Assembly (NCBI GenBank): GCA_001917535.1
Contig: MNEF01000101.1
Location: forward strand, 39,369-103,368
Source: Candidatus Rokubacteria bacterium 13_1_40CM_69_27
Lineage (GTDB): Bacteria > Methylomirabilota > Methylomirabilia > Rokubacteriales > CSP1-6
Direction of reading: 5' to 3'
DNA: 64,000 nt
Positions 49,023 to 57,781 of this stretch are shown piece after piece. Numbering within the stretch: the first letter of the stretch is position 1; the number at the start of each line of letters is the position of its first letter. A program made the position numbers and the translations under genes. Below the pieces are notes generated by a model. The model had not been told where the DNA came from. It ran no database searches and was given only the letters and a program-made list of their open reading frames with translations.

Positions 49023-49895
49023 GTGAGCTACGTCCCGATAGACCTCCGCGGCGCCGCTCTGGCGCTGCTGGCCTCGCTATTCTGGGGCGTCAATCCCGTC
49101 GCGCTGAAGATCGGCCTCGAGGACGCCCCGCCGCTCCGTCTGGCCTCGATACGCTTTCTCATCGGGGGCATCGTCATCCTCGGCTGGGCGTGGATCAGCG
49201 GCCGCCTGGTCGGCTTGCGGATCGCGCGGGAGGAGTGGCGGCCGCTGATCGTCCTTGGGCTGACGCTCACCGCCCAGATCGCCTCGATGAACATCGCCAC
49301 CACGATGACGAGCGCCGCCCACGTCGCCATCATCCTGAACCTCTACGCGGTCCACTTCGTCGTCCTCGCTCACTTCCTGATCCCCGGCGATCGGCTCTCC
49401 CTGCGGCGGCTCTGCGGGGTGCTGATCGCCTACGGGGGCATCGCCCTCCTCTTCGGCCGCGAGGCGGGCGGCGCCCCCACCCTGGTGGGCGACGGCATCA
49501 TGTTCCTGAGCGCGCTCCTGCTGGCCGAACGCACCATCTACATGGCGCGCGCCGTGCAGACGTTCGACCCGGTCAAGATCCTGCTGGCCCAGGCGGTGAT
49601 CGGCGGGATGCTCCTGTTTCTGATGTCGCTCCTGTTCGAGCCCGCGGCGACGCGGTGGACCACTCGGCTGGCCGGCTCGATCGCCTTTCAGGGCGTGATC
49701 GTGGCGGGCTTCAACTTCATCGTGAACCTCTGGCTCCTCAAGCGCTACCGGCCGACCGCGCTGGCGACCTTCTTCCTCACCCAGCCGCTCTTCGGCGTCG
49801 TCGCCGCCGCCCTCTTCACCGGCGACGCCCTCACCCTGGATCTGCTCATCGCCAGCGCCGCCGTCGCCGCCGGCATCGGGCTCACCAGCCGCTGA
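49023..49895 (+). CDS. EamA/DMT-family transporter
   Basis: Two EamA-like halves, ALLASLFWGVNPVALKIGLEDAPPLRLASIRFLIGG; GTG start giving VSYVPIDLRG. Confidence 0.85.
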   Translation: MSYVPIDLRGAALALLASLFWGVNPVALKIGLEDAPPLRLASIRFLIGGIVILGWAWISGRLVGLRIAREEWRPLIVLGLTLTAQIASMNIATTMTSAAHVAIILNLYAVHFVVLAHFLIPGDRLSLRRLCGVLIAYGGIALLFGREAGGAPTLVGDGIMFLSALLLAERTIYMARAVQTFDPVKILLAQAVIGGMLLFLMSLLFEPAATRWTTRLAGSIAFQGVIVAGFNFIVNLWLLKRYRPTALATFFLTQPLFGVVAAALFTGDALTLDLLIASAAVAAGIGLTSR

Positions 49896-49970
49896 GTCGG
49901 AGGGGGCCTCGCCGGCCCCCTCCGAGGCCTTCCCCAGGAAAGGATCGCGCCGGCAAAGCCGGCGCTCGAA
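49896..49970. repeat. Dispersed intergenic two-hairpin repeat, copy C (inverted relative to A/B)
   Basis: GTCGGAGGGGGCCTCGCCGGCCCCCTCCGAGGCCTTCCCCAGGAAAGGATCGCGCCGGCAAAGCCGGCGCTCGAA. Confidence 0.75.
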
Positions 49971-49995
49971 CGGGCGCGCGCTATAATCGGTCGAG

Positions 49996-50336
49996 ATGGC
50001 GAGGAAGCCGTCGAAGACGCTCGAAGTCGTCCCGAACCCGCACCCGGATCGGGATTACGAAGTCAGCATGACCGCGCCTGAGTTCACGTGCCTGTGCCCC
50101 AATGACCGGCCAGCCGGACTTCGCGACCATCAGGATTCGCTACGTCCCTGACCAGCACCTGGTGGAGCTCAGATCGCTGAAGCTCTACCTCTGGTCGTAT
50201 CGGGACGAAGGCGCCTACCACGAGGACGTGACCAACCGGATCCTCAACGACTTCGTGGCGGCCGCCAGGCCGCACTGGGTGGAGGTCGTCGGCGACTTCA
50301 ACGTGCGGGGCGGTATCAAGACGGAAGTCCGGGTGG
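49996..50336 (+). pseudogene. queF: NADPH-dependent 7-cyano-7-deazaguanine reductase QueF, frameshifted and lacking its normal stop
   Basis: Frame 1 [35 protein letters not shown], then extra A in TGCCCCAATGACC; continues in another frame [50 protein letters not shown]...[15 protein letters not shown]. Confidence 0.8.
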
Positions 50337-51152
50337 TCACTGGAGAAAGCGGACCTTGCACTTCAGCCCGGCCGGGAGCCGATAGCCGGGGTTCGGCATT
50401 TCCAGACGCACCCCGAACGTGCCGCTGGCGGCGTCGACCACGCGGTCGACGACGGTGACCCGCGCCGCGTACAGGCCGCTCACGGGCGCCTCCGGCAGGA
50501 GTTCGGCCCGCATGCCCACGGCGACTTTACCGAGCCAGGACACGGGCGCGATCACCTCGATGCGAAGCGGGTCGATTTGCGCCAGCTTCAGGATTGGCGC
50601 CTGCTTCGCGAACTCCCCGGGGGAGAGGGAGCGTTCTAGGACGACCCCCGTGATCGGGCTGCGGATCGTTCGAAGCGCGAGCGCCGCAGCGGCTCGCTCC
50701 CATTCGAGCTCGGCCAGGCTCTTGTTTTCCTTCGCCTCGATGAGGCCGATTTCCGCCAGGACCTTCGCGGTTTCCGCCTCGTCCATCTCCTTGAGGGGGA
50801 CGAGGTCCTGCTTGAAGAGCCCCTCGGTCCGCACGAATCGGCGCACGCCGAACTCGACCCGCGCCTGGCTGGACTGGATCCCCGACTCCATCTCGGCGCG
50901 GGCGCGAGCGACTGCGACCGCCGCCTTCTCCACGCTCGATTCGAGTCTGACGAGAACCTGCCCCTCCTTGACGAGGTCGCCGCGATCCACGGTCACCGCT
51001 TCCACAAGGCCCTCCACCGAGGAGCTGAGCGCCACGACGACATACGGCTCGATCAGGCAGTCGAGCTCGGCGGACCGTGCCGCGGACACCGGCGTGGCGG
51101 ACGGCGCAAGCACGGCCACTGCGAAGAACGCCGGAATGAGCCTCGATCTCAC
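50337..51152 (-). CDS. HlyD/RND-type periplasmic adaptor (membrane fusion protein)
   Basis: [38 protein letters not shown] lipoyl/hairpin; [71 protein letters not shown] start chosen before [16 protein letters not shown]. Confidence 0.85.
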   Translation of the reverse strand: MRSRLIPAFFAVAVLAPSATPVSAARSAELDCLIEPYVVVALSSSVEGLVEAVTVDRGDLVKEGQVLVRLESSVEKAAVAVARARAEMESGIQSSQARVEFGVRRFVRTEGLFKQDLVPLKEMDEAETAKVLAEIGLIEAKENKSLAELEWERAAAALALRTIRSPITGVVLERSLSPGEFAKQAPILKLAQIDPLRIEVIAPVSWLGKVAVGMRAELLPEAPVSGLYAARVTVVDRVVDAASGTFGVRLEMPNPGYRLPAGLKCKVRFLQ

Positions 51153-51168
51153 CCGGTAACCCTCCCAC

Positions 51169-53157
51169 TCATTCCGGCCGTCCCGAAAACGCGAGCGCTG
51201 ACTCCAGCTGCTCGTCCGTCTTGAGGAGATCGCGCCGGATTCTCGAATGGAGACGCTCGGCCGTGCGCTGCGCACGGCGGAACACGAAAGCGCCGATCGG
51301 CGCGGCCACCGGACGGCCGGAGCCTGCGAATGCGACGGCGAGCCGCCGCCAGCGGGCTGCATACACCGTGACGAGCTCGTCCTCGAACGACATGATCGCC
51401 TGGAAGCAGCCGGGGTCCCCCTGCCGGCCGCAGCGCCCGAAGAGCTGGCGGTCGATGCGGCGCGCCTCGTGCCGTTCGGTGGCGATCACGTGAAGTCCTT
51501 CGAGCTCGGCGACCCCGGGGGCCAGGCGGATGTCGGTGCCCCGCCCGGCCATGTTCGTCGCCACGGTGATGCGGCCCGGCTCACCGGCGCGCGCGATGAT
51601 CTGCGCTTCCTCCCGGTCCTGCCGCGCGTTGAGCACCTGGTGCGGGAGCCCCTTCCCGGTCAGCAGGCAGCTCAGGTGCTCGGAGGCGGCCACCGAGCGC
51701 GTGCCGACCAGGACCGGCCGGCCCCCGCGGTGGAGGTCGGCGATCCGCTTGACGATCGCCGTCCACTTAGCCTCCGCGGTTGGATACGCGCGGTCGGGAT
51801 CGTGGCGCCGTCGGAGCGGACGGTTCGTCGGCATGGAGACGACGGCCAGCCGATACACCGACCACAGCTCGCCGGCGACTTCCCGCGCGGTGCCCGTCAT
51901 GCCCGCGAGCCGCAGGTAGCGCCGGAAGAACCGCTGATAGCTGATCCGTGCGAGGGGATCCTGCCGCCGGGTGAGGGAGCAGCCCTCCTTCGTTTCGATG
52001 AGCTGATGGAGGCCGTGCTCCCACGATCGGTCGGCCATGACGCGGCCAGTGAACTCGTCGATGATCTGCACCTTCCCTTCTCTGACCAGGTAGTGCTTGT
52101 CACGCACGAAGAGGCGCTGCGCGGTCAGGGCTTGGCGTACCAACTCCTCGCGCCGCCGGGGCCCGGACCATATGCCATCGAGTGGCTGCGCGAGATCTTC
52201 GAGCTTCAGCTCGCCGGCGCGGGTCAGCCGGACGGTACGCTCGCGCTCCTCGACCGTGAAGTCGTGCCCGGCCTCGAGCCGAGCGGCGAGCGAGAGCGCG
52301 GTCTGGTACAGGCGCTGCTCGGGAGGATCGCCCTCGCTGCCGGAGATGATCAGGGGCGTGCGGGCTTCGTCGACCAGGACGCTGTCCGCTTCGTCGACGA
52401 TGGCGTAGTAGAGGCCGCGGTGCAGGAGACGACGCGCCCGCGCGTCCTCCCCATAGAGCCGCTCGAGCTGGAGGTGGAGCCGGCTCGGCTGGCCGCCCAG
52501 CACGATCCGATCCCTCAGGTAGTCGAAGGCGACCTCCTTGTTCGTGCAGTAGGTCACATCGCACGCATACGCCGCCCGCCGCGCCCCTGGATCCATCCCG
52601 TGGAGGATGACGCCCACGGTGAGCCCGAGCGCCTGATAGACGGGACGCATCCACTCGGCGTCGCGCGCGGCCAGATAGTCGTTCACCGTGACGATATGCA
52701 CGGGAATCCCGGCGAGCGCCGCCGTGCACGCCGGCAGCGTCGCCGTCAGGGTCTTTCCCTCGCCGGTCTCCATCTCGGCCACCATGCCGCTCAACAGGAC
52801 GCCCCCGCCGATCAGCTGCACGTCGAAGTGACGCTCGCCCAGCGTGCGCGTGGCCATCTCGCGAACGAGAGCGAACGACCGGGCGACGAGATCGTCGCGA
52901 AAACCTTCCCGCCGGAGGCGAAGCTGGAGCTCCTCGGCCATCTGCAAGATCTCGCGCTCGTCCAGGCGCGCGGCCGAGGGGCCATAGTCGTTGACGGACC
53001 GCACGAGCCGCTCCCACCGGCGAACCTGGGCGCGGGCTCGGCGGGCCACGATCCCGAAGGCGCGGGCGCCGAGCCGGTCGAACCACCCGATCCGGGGCTC
53101 CCTCCGCTCGGGGTACGCGCCCTCGGGGATCCCGTGGGGCAGCGCGGCGCTAGACAT
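51169..53157 (-). CDS. SecA-like translocase ATPase paralog (662 aa, short C-terminus)
   Basis: GMVAEMETGEGKTLTATLPACTAAL; VTVNDYLAARDAEWM; VDEADSVLVDEARTPLIISG; ATNMAGRGTDI; FGRCGRQGDPG; no C-terminal zinc motif. Confidence 0.9.
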   Translation of the reverse strand: MSSAALPHGIPEGAYPERREPRIGWFDRLGARAFGIVARRARAQVRRWERLVRSVNDYGPSAARLDEREILQMAEELQLRLRREGFRDDLVARSFALVREMATRTLGERHFDVQLIGGGVLLSGMVAEMETGEGKTLTATLPACTAALAGIPVHIVTVNDYLAARDAEWMRPVYQALGLTVGVILHGMDPGARRAAYACDVTYCTNKEVAFDYLRDRIVLGGQPSRLHLQLERLYGEDARARRLLHRGLYYAIVDEADSVLVDEARTPLIISGSEGDPPEQRLYQTALSLAARLEAGHDFTVEERERTVRLTRAGELKLEDLAQPLDGIWSGPRRREELVRQALTAQRLFVRDKHYLVREGKVQIIDEFTGRVMADRSWEHGLHQLIETKEGCSLTRRQDPLARISYQRFFRRYLRLAGMTGTAREVAGELWSVYRLAVVSMPTNRPLRRRHDPDRAYPTAEAKWTAIVKRIADLHRGGRPVLVGTRSVAASEHLSCLLTGKGLPHQVLNARQDREEAQIIARAGEPGRITVATNMAGRGTDIRLAPGVAELEGLHVIATERHEARRIDRQLFGRCGRQGDPGCFQAIMSFEDELVTVYAARWRRLAVAFAGSGRPVAAPIGAFVFRRAQRTAERLHSRIRRDLLKTDEQLESALAFSGRPE

Positions 53158-55297
53158 TGAACCGGGAGAGGAAAATCTGTCTCAGATACCGATACCCCTG
53201 GGTGGCGAACGGCTCCCACCCGTGGTCGAACCGGACGTAGACACGACCGCCCACGTTCACCAGTTTCGCGTGGGCCGGCAGTTCGAGATCGAACTGGAAC
53301 ACCTTCTGAAGCGCTGTGACGCCGTGGGTGTCGCGGGGATCGATGGCGATCTGGCCGCCACCCTGACTGCCGAGCGCCATGCTCGGCAGTCGCTCCGTCG
53401 CGCCGGGGACTTCGCGCTTGACGACGGCGGGCACCGTCTCCGGGATCCGCTCGGCCAGGCGAACCTTGACCTCCTGGGTCCGATACCGGACCAGGTCGAT
53501 ATGCGCCTGCGAGACGACCACGCGGACCGTGATGGTGTTGAGGTCCACCACGTGGCCGAGCAGTTCGCCCTGCCGCACGAACCGGCCGGGCAGATCCTCT
53601 GCCAGCGGTGCGACAAAGGCGCCGTCGGTGCCGCTCCGGATCACCAGCGCGTCCGTGCGCTCCTGCGCTCGGGCGAGCGCCCCCGACACATAGCGAAGCT
53701 CGTCCCTGAGCATCTCCGCCCTGACGAGATCCTTGCGGCGCTCCTCCGCATAGCGCGCTTCCAGCTCCTGACGGCGAGCCGTCAGCACGCGCACCTGGGC
53801 CGCCAGCAAAGGATCCCGGCAGACGATCAAGACGTCCCCCCGCCGGACGCGGGCGCCCGGGCGGGCGACGATCTGGTCGACGAACCCGTCGATGCCGGTG
53901 CGCACGAAGGCTTCCTCGGGAATCCAGACCACTCCCTCGGTCCGGCTCCGCAGCGGCACCGGCACCCAGCCGATCACGCCGACCACGACCGCCACCACCA
54001 GGGCGGTGACGGTGACGGCGCGGATGCGGACGCGCCGGATCCTGGGACTGGTGAGGAGAAAGTGGAGCCCCCGCAGCGTCGGGACGATCCCCCAGGTGAT
54101 CACCGCGGACGCGGCCAGGATCACGCCGACGACGAAAAACTTGCCGGCCATGAACAGGATGATCGTGACGCCGACGAGGGTGCGGTAGGCGACGGAGGCG
54201 ATCGCGTAGGGGACGAACCAGGCGCGTTCCCCCGGCGTCGCAGTGGGGGGCTCCGCGTCACGTCGCCCGAACAGGTACCGTTCGCACAGGTATCCGAGGT
54301 ATGCGGTCGAGCGTGCGCGGAGGTTGGGGATCTCGAGGAGATCGGCGAGGATGTAGTACCCGTCGTAACGGAGCAACGGGTTGCCGTTGAAGAGCACGGT
54401 CGAGATCCCGGCGATGATGATGACGTTGTAGGCGAGAGCCCGGACGGTGCTCGTCTCGGCGGTGAGCCACACGAAGAGCGCGAGCCCGGCCAGGAACAGC
54501 TCGACAACCATGCCGGCCGCGCCGACGGCGATTCGCTGCCGCTTGTCGCGGAAGGCCGACGCTGACGAGGCATCCACGTAGGGCACGGGCGTCACCACCA
54601 GCAGCATGACGCCCATGTCGTGCACCTCGCCGCCGAAGGCCTTGGTGGTGAAAGCGTGACCGAACTCGTGCAGGACCTTGACGATGGGGAACGACAGCCA
54701 CAGCAGGACCAGATTGCTGGGCGCCGACACGCGGTCCATGACGTCCTTGGTGAGATCCGACCAGTGCACCGCGGCCAGCACGACGGCCGTCCCCACGACG
54801 GCGAGCCAGAGGAGCGCGCCCGCCCACCCGATGAAGGGCCGCACGAACGGAAGGAGGGCGCGGAGAAACCGCTCGGGATCGAGTAGCGACACGCGCCACG
54901 CGAAGACACTCAACAGGCGAGTCTGCCAGACGCGGCGCTGCTGGCGCTCGTGCCGTTCGAGCAACTCGGCCGTGTCCGGTGGCACATCGCACTGCAGCAC
55001 GTCGGTCCCGTGGAGCTGGGCGAGGAGCTGGATCATCTCGTCCTGCGTCGGGGCGTCGTCCCCGAGCCGGGTGGTGGTGATCTCCCAGAGGTCCTGGACG
55101 GTGCGCCGCCCGTCCATCAGGCCGATGATCAGATAGGCGGCCGGCGAGAACCGGTGATAACGGTGCGTCGAGAGGTCCTGGAGCACGTACCAGACCTGCC
55201 CGCGATACTGATGGCGGTGGATCTGAGCGTGGCTGCGAAGCCGCGGCGTCAACGCCGCCACGCGGTACCAGGAGGGGCTGAACAGCGCTCCTGTCAT
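53150..55297 (-). CDS. PqqD-like domain + M50/site-2-protease-like membrane domain + HlyD-like hairpin fusion
   Basis: PqqD-like N-terminus YVLQDLSTHRYHRFSPAAYLIIGLMDGRRTVQDLWE; LHEFGHAFTTKAFGG (HExxH) and YVDASSASAFRDKRQRIAVGAAG; C-terminal adaptor region. Confidence 0.85.
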   Translation of the reverse strand: MTGALFSPSWYRVAALTPRLRSHAQIHRHQYRGQVWYVLQDLSTHRYHRFSPAAYLIIGLMDGRRTVQDLWEITTTRLGDDAPTQDEMIQLLAQLHGTDVLQCDVPPDTAELLERHERQQRRVWQTRLLSVFAWRVSLLDPERFLRALLPFVRPFIGWAGALLWLAVVGTAVVLAAVHWSDLTKDVMDRVSAPSNLVLLWLSFPIVKVLHEFGHAFTTKAFGGEVHDMGVMLLVVTPVPYVDASSASAFRDKRQRIAVGAAGMVVELFLAGLALFVWLTAETSTVRALAYNVIIIAGISTVLFNGNPLLRYDGYYILADLLEIPNLRARSTAYLGYLCERYLFGRRDAEPPTATPGERAWFVPYAIASVAYRTLVGVTIILFMAGKFFVVGVILAASAVITWGIVPTLRGLHFLLTSPRIRRVRIRAVTVTALVVAVVVGVIGWVPVPLRSRTEGVVWIPEEAFVRTGIDGFVDQIVARPGARVRRGDVLIVCRDPLLAAQVRVLTARRQELEARYAEERRKDLVRAEMLRDELRYVSGALARAQERTDALVIRSGTDGAFVAPLAEDLPGRFVRQGELLGHVVDLNTITVRVVVSQAHIDLVRYRTQEVKVRLAERIPETVPAVVKREVPGATERLPSMALGSQGGGQIAIDPRDTHGVTALQKVFQFDLELPAHAKLVNVGGRVYVRFDHGWEPFATQGYRYLRQIFLSRFNV

Positions 55298-55307
55298 CGG
55301 GCGGCCT

Positions 55308-57218
55308 CTACGGCAACCACGACCAGAGCGCCAGACGCACCCAGTCGATCACCTGGTGAGTCCAGATCCAGATCAGGAGCCGGCGATCGATCTCGACCTT
55401 TCCGACACCTTCCATCCCCGGCCGCAACCGCTCGGGCGTTCCCCCAAGTCGCGCCTCCACCCGGAAGTAATTCCGCCCCTCGTGCGCCGTCGACACCGGC
55501 GTGAGCTTCTCCACCGTGAACGGCAGGTGCTCCGTGGGGAGGCCGGAGAGCATGAGCTGGCCGGTCTGCCCGACGGCCACGCTGCCGATGTCGCGCTCGT
55601 CGACCTGCAGGGCCACGCGATACGCGTCGATCGGGGCCACCTCGAACAGCACCTGCCCGCGCTCGATGGGCGCGCCGAGCGACTGGCTGAGATCGCCGGT
55701 GACGACGACCCCGTCGAAGGGCGCCAGGACCCGGGTGTGCGCCAGTTGGTCGTCGAGCAGCGCCACCTGCGCCTTCGCCTGCTCGATCTGCGCCGTCAGG
55801 ATCGTGACCTGCGCGGCGTTGTGCTTGGCCATCGCCTCGTGGAATTGCTTGACGAGCTGCTCCTGCTGGCTCAGCCACTTGAGCCGCTCGAGCTTCATCT
55901 CGCGGTCGTCGAGGGCGCAGAGGAGCTGGTTGGCGCGCACGAGATCGCCGGCGCGGACTGGAGCCTCGGCGATATACCCGTTGAAGGGCGCCACCGCCGC
56001 CCGACGGACGACCGGCTCCAGCACCGTGGTCGCCGACACCCGGTAGTCGCCCTCGGCGAGGGCCAAGAAGGCGGTCGCGCCCGCCAGCCCCAGGGCGGCG
56101 AGCTTCAGCGCCAGATGGCGCGGCCCGATGACGTGCCCGAGCTGTGTCCGGCACGCCTCGCCGGCTTTGGTGACGAGCCACCGGTCGTCCCGCCGCTGGA
56201 GCTCGAGGATGGGACCGGCGAGGCCCGCCACCGCCTCGCAGATTTCGAGCGTCGGCACGTCGAAGGGACGGTCCGCCGGGCGCTCGAGGGTGAGCACGCC
56301 GACGACCGCGCCGGCGGCGCTCAGCGGGACCGAGCAGATGGCGCCGGCGCCGTGCTGCCTGGCGAGCTCGGCCTGCGCGAGCGTCACCCGGACCGCGCCG
56401 CCCGGCGCCGACGGGTAGACGACCACCGCGCGCTGGTCGAAGGCCTCGTCCATGGCCCGGCCGATCGCGCGAATCAGGTTCGTCTGCTTGCCGAACTGCG
56501 CGCTGTGGGACACCGCCCGTGGATGCACGCGCCCGCCGCGCACGAACCCGAGGCTGACCCGGTCGCAGCCGAGCCGGGTCGCGACGGCAGTGACGAAAGC
56601 CATCGCCGCCGCGTAGGCGCGCCCGTGGCCCAACGCGGTCGCGATCAGATCGAGGACAGCCTGCAGGCGCTCCTTGATGGCCGCATCCCGATGGGCCTCC
56701 TCGCGACGAAACAGGAGCTCGAGCCACCCGAACCCCCACTGGAGACGTCTGACAACGGTCTGGAGGTCTCGCTCGGGACGCGGAGCGACGTCGAGGACGA
56801 CGACGCCGTGCAGCCGGCCTCCGACCTCGATCGGATAGGCGACGTCGTATCGTTCGCGCGCCGGAGCGCCGGGGACGCCGTTCGGATCGCGCTTGATGAG
56901 CAGGCCGCGGCGGTCGACGAGCGCGCGCTGCGCCGCCTCCGTGAGGTGTTTCATGGAGCGCCGCGGGCTCGGCCATACAGCAGTCGGCGAGAAGGGGCCG
57001 CGGTCCGGTGGCCCGAGGAGGACGAGCCCGCCGGCCACGCCCGGAATCATCCGGCACTGCAGTGCGAGCCAGCTCCGACAGAACGCTTCGACGGTCGCCG
57101 CCTGGGCGAACTGCGTCCAGAGGTCGGCGTCGCCGTCGACGATCTGGGGGGTTGCCGGTGGGGACGTCTGCTCGGGATGAGGAGGACCGATCGGAGAGCC
57201 TACGTCGCGGGACTCCAT
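55308..57218 (-). CDS. GAF-domain + HlyD/biotinyl-lipoyl adaptor fusion
   Basis: GAF-like ATRLGCDRVSLGFVRGGRVHPRAVSHSAQF...GAICSVPLSAAGAVVGVLTLER; TM; AAVAPFNGYIAEAPVRAGDLVRANQLLCALDDREM; TRVLAPFDGVVVTGDLSQSLGAPIERGQVLFEVAP. Confidence 0.85.
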   Translation of the reverse strand: MESRDVGSPIGPPHPEQTSPPATPQIVDGDADLWTQFAQAATVEAFCRSWLALQCRMIPGVAGGLVLLGPPDRGPFSPTAVWPSPRRSMKHLTEAAQRALVDRRGLLIKRDPNGVPGAPARERYDVAYPIEVGGRLHGVVVLDVAPRPERDLQTVVRRLQWGFGWLELLFRREEAHRDAAIKERLQAVLDLIATALGHGRAYAAAMAFVTAVATRLGCDRVSLGFVRGGRVHPRAVSHSAQFGKQTNLIRAIGRAMDEAFDQRAVVVYPSAPGGAVRVTLAQAELARQHGAGAICSVPLSAAGAVVGVLTLERPADRPFDVPTLEICEAVAGLAGPILELQRRDDRWLVTKAGEACRTQLGHVIGPRHLALKLAALGLAGATAFLALAEGDYRVSATTVLEPVVRRAAVAPFNGYIAEAPVRAGDLVRANQLLCALDDREMKLERLKWLSQQEQLVKQFHEAMAKHNAAQVTILTAQIEQAKAQVALLDDQLAHTRVLAPFDGVVVTGDLSQSLGAPIERGQVLFEVAPIDAYRVALQVDERDIGSVAVGQTGQLMLSGLPTEHLPFTVEKLTPVSTAHEGRNYFRVEARLGGTPERLRPGMEGVGKVEIDRRLLIWIWTHQVIDWVRLALWSWLP

Positions 57219-57272
57219 CTCACGCGATCCCGACCCACGACGCGTCAGACCGACTCGGCGGCAACGTGTCGA

Positions 57273-57608
57273 TTACTGGTCTAACGGGTCGCCCGGACGG
57301 CGCGCCTCGACGTTCAGCGCGCCGAACCGGGATTCGTATTCCCGCACGACATTGGCCAGCAGCCCGGCCAGCCGCTTGGCCGCGAACGGGCTCAAGATGA
57401 TCCGATCCGTGAGCTGGACGTGCAGCTCGTTCTGCCCGCGCTCCCAGGCCTGGTTGATGCCGAAGACGAGGACGACTTCCTCGCGCGTGCTCGAGACGTT
57501 GCACACGTTCGCATATGAGCTCTTGAGACTCGAATCGTCCCAGCGGATCTTCGGCGTGGCCCCGCCGGCCCTCTGGGTGGGCGGCGAGTCCTTGCGATCG
57601 TCGACCAT
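57273..57608 (-). CDS. DUF3467-family small protein
   Basis: KIRWDDSSLKSSYANVCNVSSTREEVVLVFGINQAWERGQNELHVQLTDRIILSPFAAKRLAGLLANVVREYESRFG. Confidence 0.78.
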   Translation of the reverse strand: MVDDRKDSPPTQRAGGATPKIRWDDSSLKSSYANVCNVSSTREEVVLVFGINQAWERGQNELHVQLTDRIILSPFAAKRLAGLLANVVREYESRFGALNVEARRPGDPLDQ

Positions 57609-57781
57609 ATATGTCCTCCTCGCGTGAGGTCTTCCAGCCCCGGGTCGGGCAGACACCCCGTTCCCGTACGCAGCCCTGCTCTGAACAACCGAAGCCCCCG
57701 ACCTCCGCGTGTCTCGCGAAAGTCAGGGGCCCGATCGTAACCGCTTTGGCTGCCGAACACAATCCTCGGCGCGTGACCTCC

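Noticed and set aside
51247-53160. 637-aa plus-strand ORF opposite the SecA-like gene
   Set aside because: Antisense of a clear SecA motor sequence; no family motifs. Similar reasoning applies to 55356-57284, 29693-32479 and 8776-10563.
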